Of a stretch of DNA of 13,403 bases, positions 13,280 through 13,403 are shown piece after piece (the first letter of the stretch is position 1; every line of letters starts with the position of its first letter). The notes beneath the pieces were generated by a model. The model saw nothing but the letters and a program-made list of their open reading frames with translations, made no database searches and had not been told where the DNA came from. The DNA is taken from the NCBI GenBank assembly GCA_022572105.1, contig JACZWN010000086.1, positions 1-13,403 of the forward strand, in the 5' to 3' direction. The translations under genes and the position numbers were made by a program. The DNA is from Pseudomonadota bacterium. GTDB lineage: Bacteria > Pseudomonadota > Alphaproteobacteria > Kiloniellales > J153.

Positions 13280-13304
13280 CGGTATCATGTAGCAAACGCA
13301 CCTA
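13280..13304 (+). repeat. Terminal repeat of a second element copy
   Basis: It matches the right terminal repeat of the 5814-7837 element (in reverse complement) at 23 of 25 positions and the left one at 22 of 25. GTAGCAAACGCACCTA (13289-13304) is identical to the right end. It begins 35 nt after the stop of the lipoprotein gene. Confidence 0.8.
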
Positions 13305-13311
13305 AAACCGT

Positions 13312-13340
13312 CTCACATTTTCGTCGCGATTTCATATATT
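13312..13340 (+). promoter_or_regulatory. Leaderless promoter of the second element copy
   Basis: TATATT (13335-13340) ends exactly 7 nt before the A of the ATG at 13347, and CTCACA (13312-13317) is a possible -35 with a 17-nt spacer. The geometry is the same as in the copy at 7777-7805. Confidence 0.58.
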
Positions 13341-13346
13341 TGCAGT

Positions 13347-13403
13347 ATGGCAGAGTCCCATGTTGTGAGTGCGCTCATTCTAAAGCGTGCCGAGATTCCT
13401 GGG
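13347..13403 (+). CDS. Second copy of the coiled-coil/winged-helix protein, N-terminus only (partial)
   Basis: The first 19 codons read MAESHVVSALILKRAEIPG and run off the window. Thirteen of 19 residues are identical to the start of the 144-residue protein encoded at 7336-7770, so the two are homologous but not recent duplicates. It lies 42 nt inside its terminal repeat, against 43 nt in the other copy. There is no ribosome binding site. Confidence 0.75.
   Translation, partial: MAESHVVSALILKRAEIPG

Noticed and set aside
11679..13301. 540-codon - strand frame opposite the lipoprotein gene
   Set aside because: It is an Arg/Gly/Ala-rich shadow overlapping both a clear lipoprotein gene and rsmI.

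Overview
The window is GC-rich and gene-dense, and the gene content points to an alphaproteobacterium, most likely of the Rhodospirillales type. The assignment rests on gene families and synteny read by eye (a hisH-hisA-hisF-hisE-HIT run; an rsmI-yraN-gshB-comM neighbourhood), not on a database search.

Region 1 (1-3225, + strand) is the distal part of a histidine operon: the end of hisH, a GNAT acetyltransferase gene overlapping it, hisA, hisF (overlapping hisA), hisE and a HIT-family hydrolase gene. HisH and HisF form imidazole glycerol phosphate synthase, HisA makes its substrate, and HisE acts earlier on phosphoribosyl-ATP. A 107-bp near-perfect inverted repeat sits between the GNAT gene and hisA.

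Region 2 (3261-5522, - strand) holds an HTH/coiled-coil protein gene with a possible operator, and comM (YifB family AAA+ ATPase).

Region 3 (about 5806-7845) is the most unusual part. A roughly 2.0-kb segment of visibly lower GC lies between comM and gshB. It is bounded by 25-bp inverted terminal repeats (22/25 matching) and flanked by an 8-bp direct repeat (GGATAAGT). It carries a two-TM membrane protein gene, a run of hairpins about 240 nt long, and two small winged-helix-type protein genes, but no recognisable transposase or recombinase. The start of a second member of the same family (terminal repeat, promoter and the first 19 codons of the same small protein) lies at 13280-13403. Both copies sit just downstream of a host stop codon in the same orientation, and both appear to express their first gene from a leaderless promoter. 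This is the best candidate here for an undescribed mobile or accessory system.

Region 4 (7856-13244) is a conserved envelope and housekeeping neighbourhood. On the - strand lie rsmI, yraN, a BON-domain lipoprotein gene (DolP/YraP-like), a SirB1-like gene and gshB. Divergent from rsmI is a lipoprotein of the penicillin-binding protein activator (LpoA/YraM) family. The arrangement recalls the yraL-yraM-yraN-yraP cluster of E. coli.
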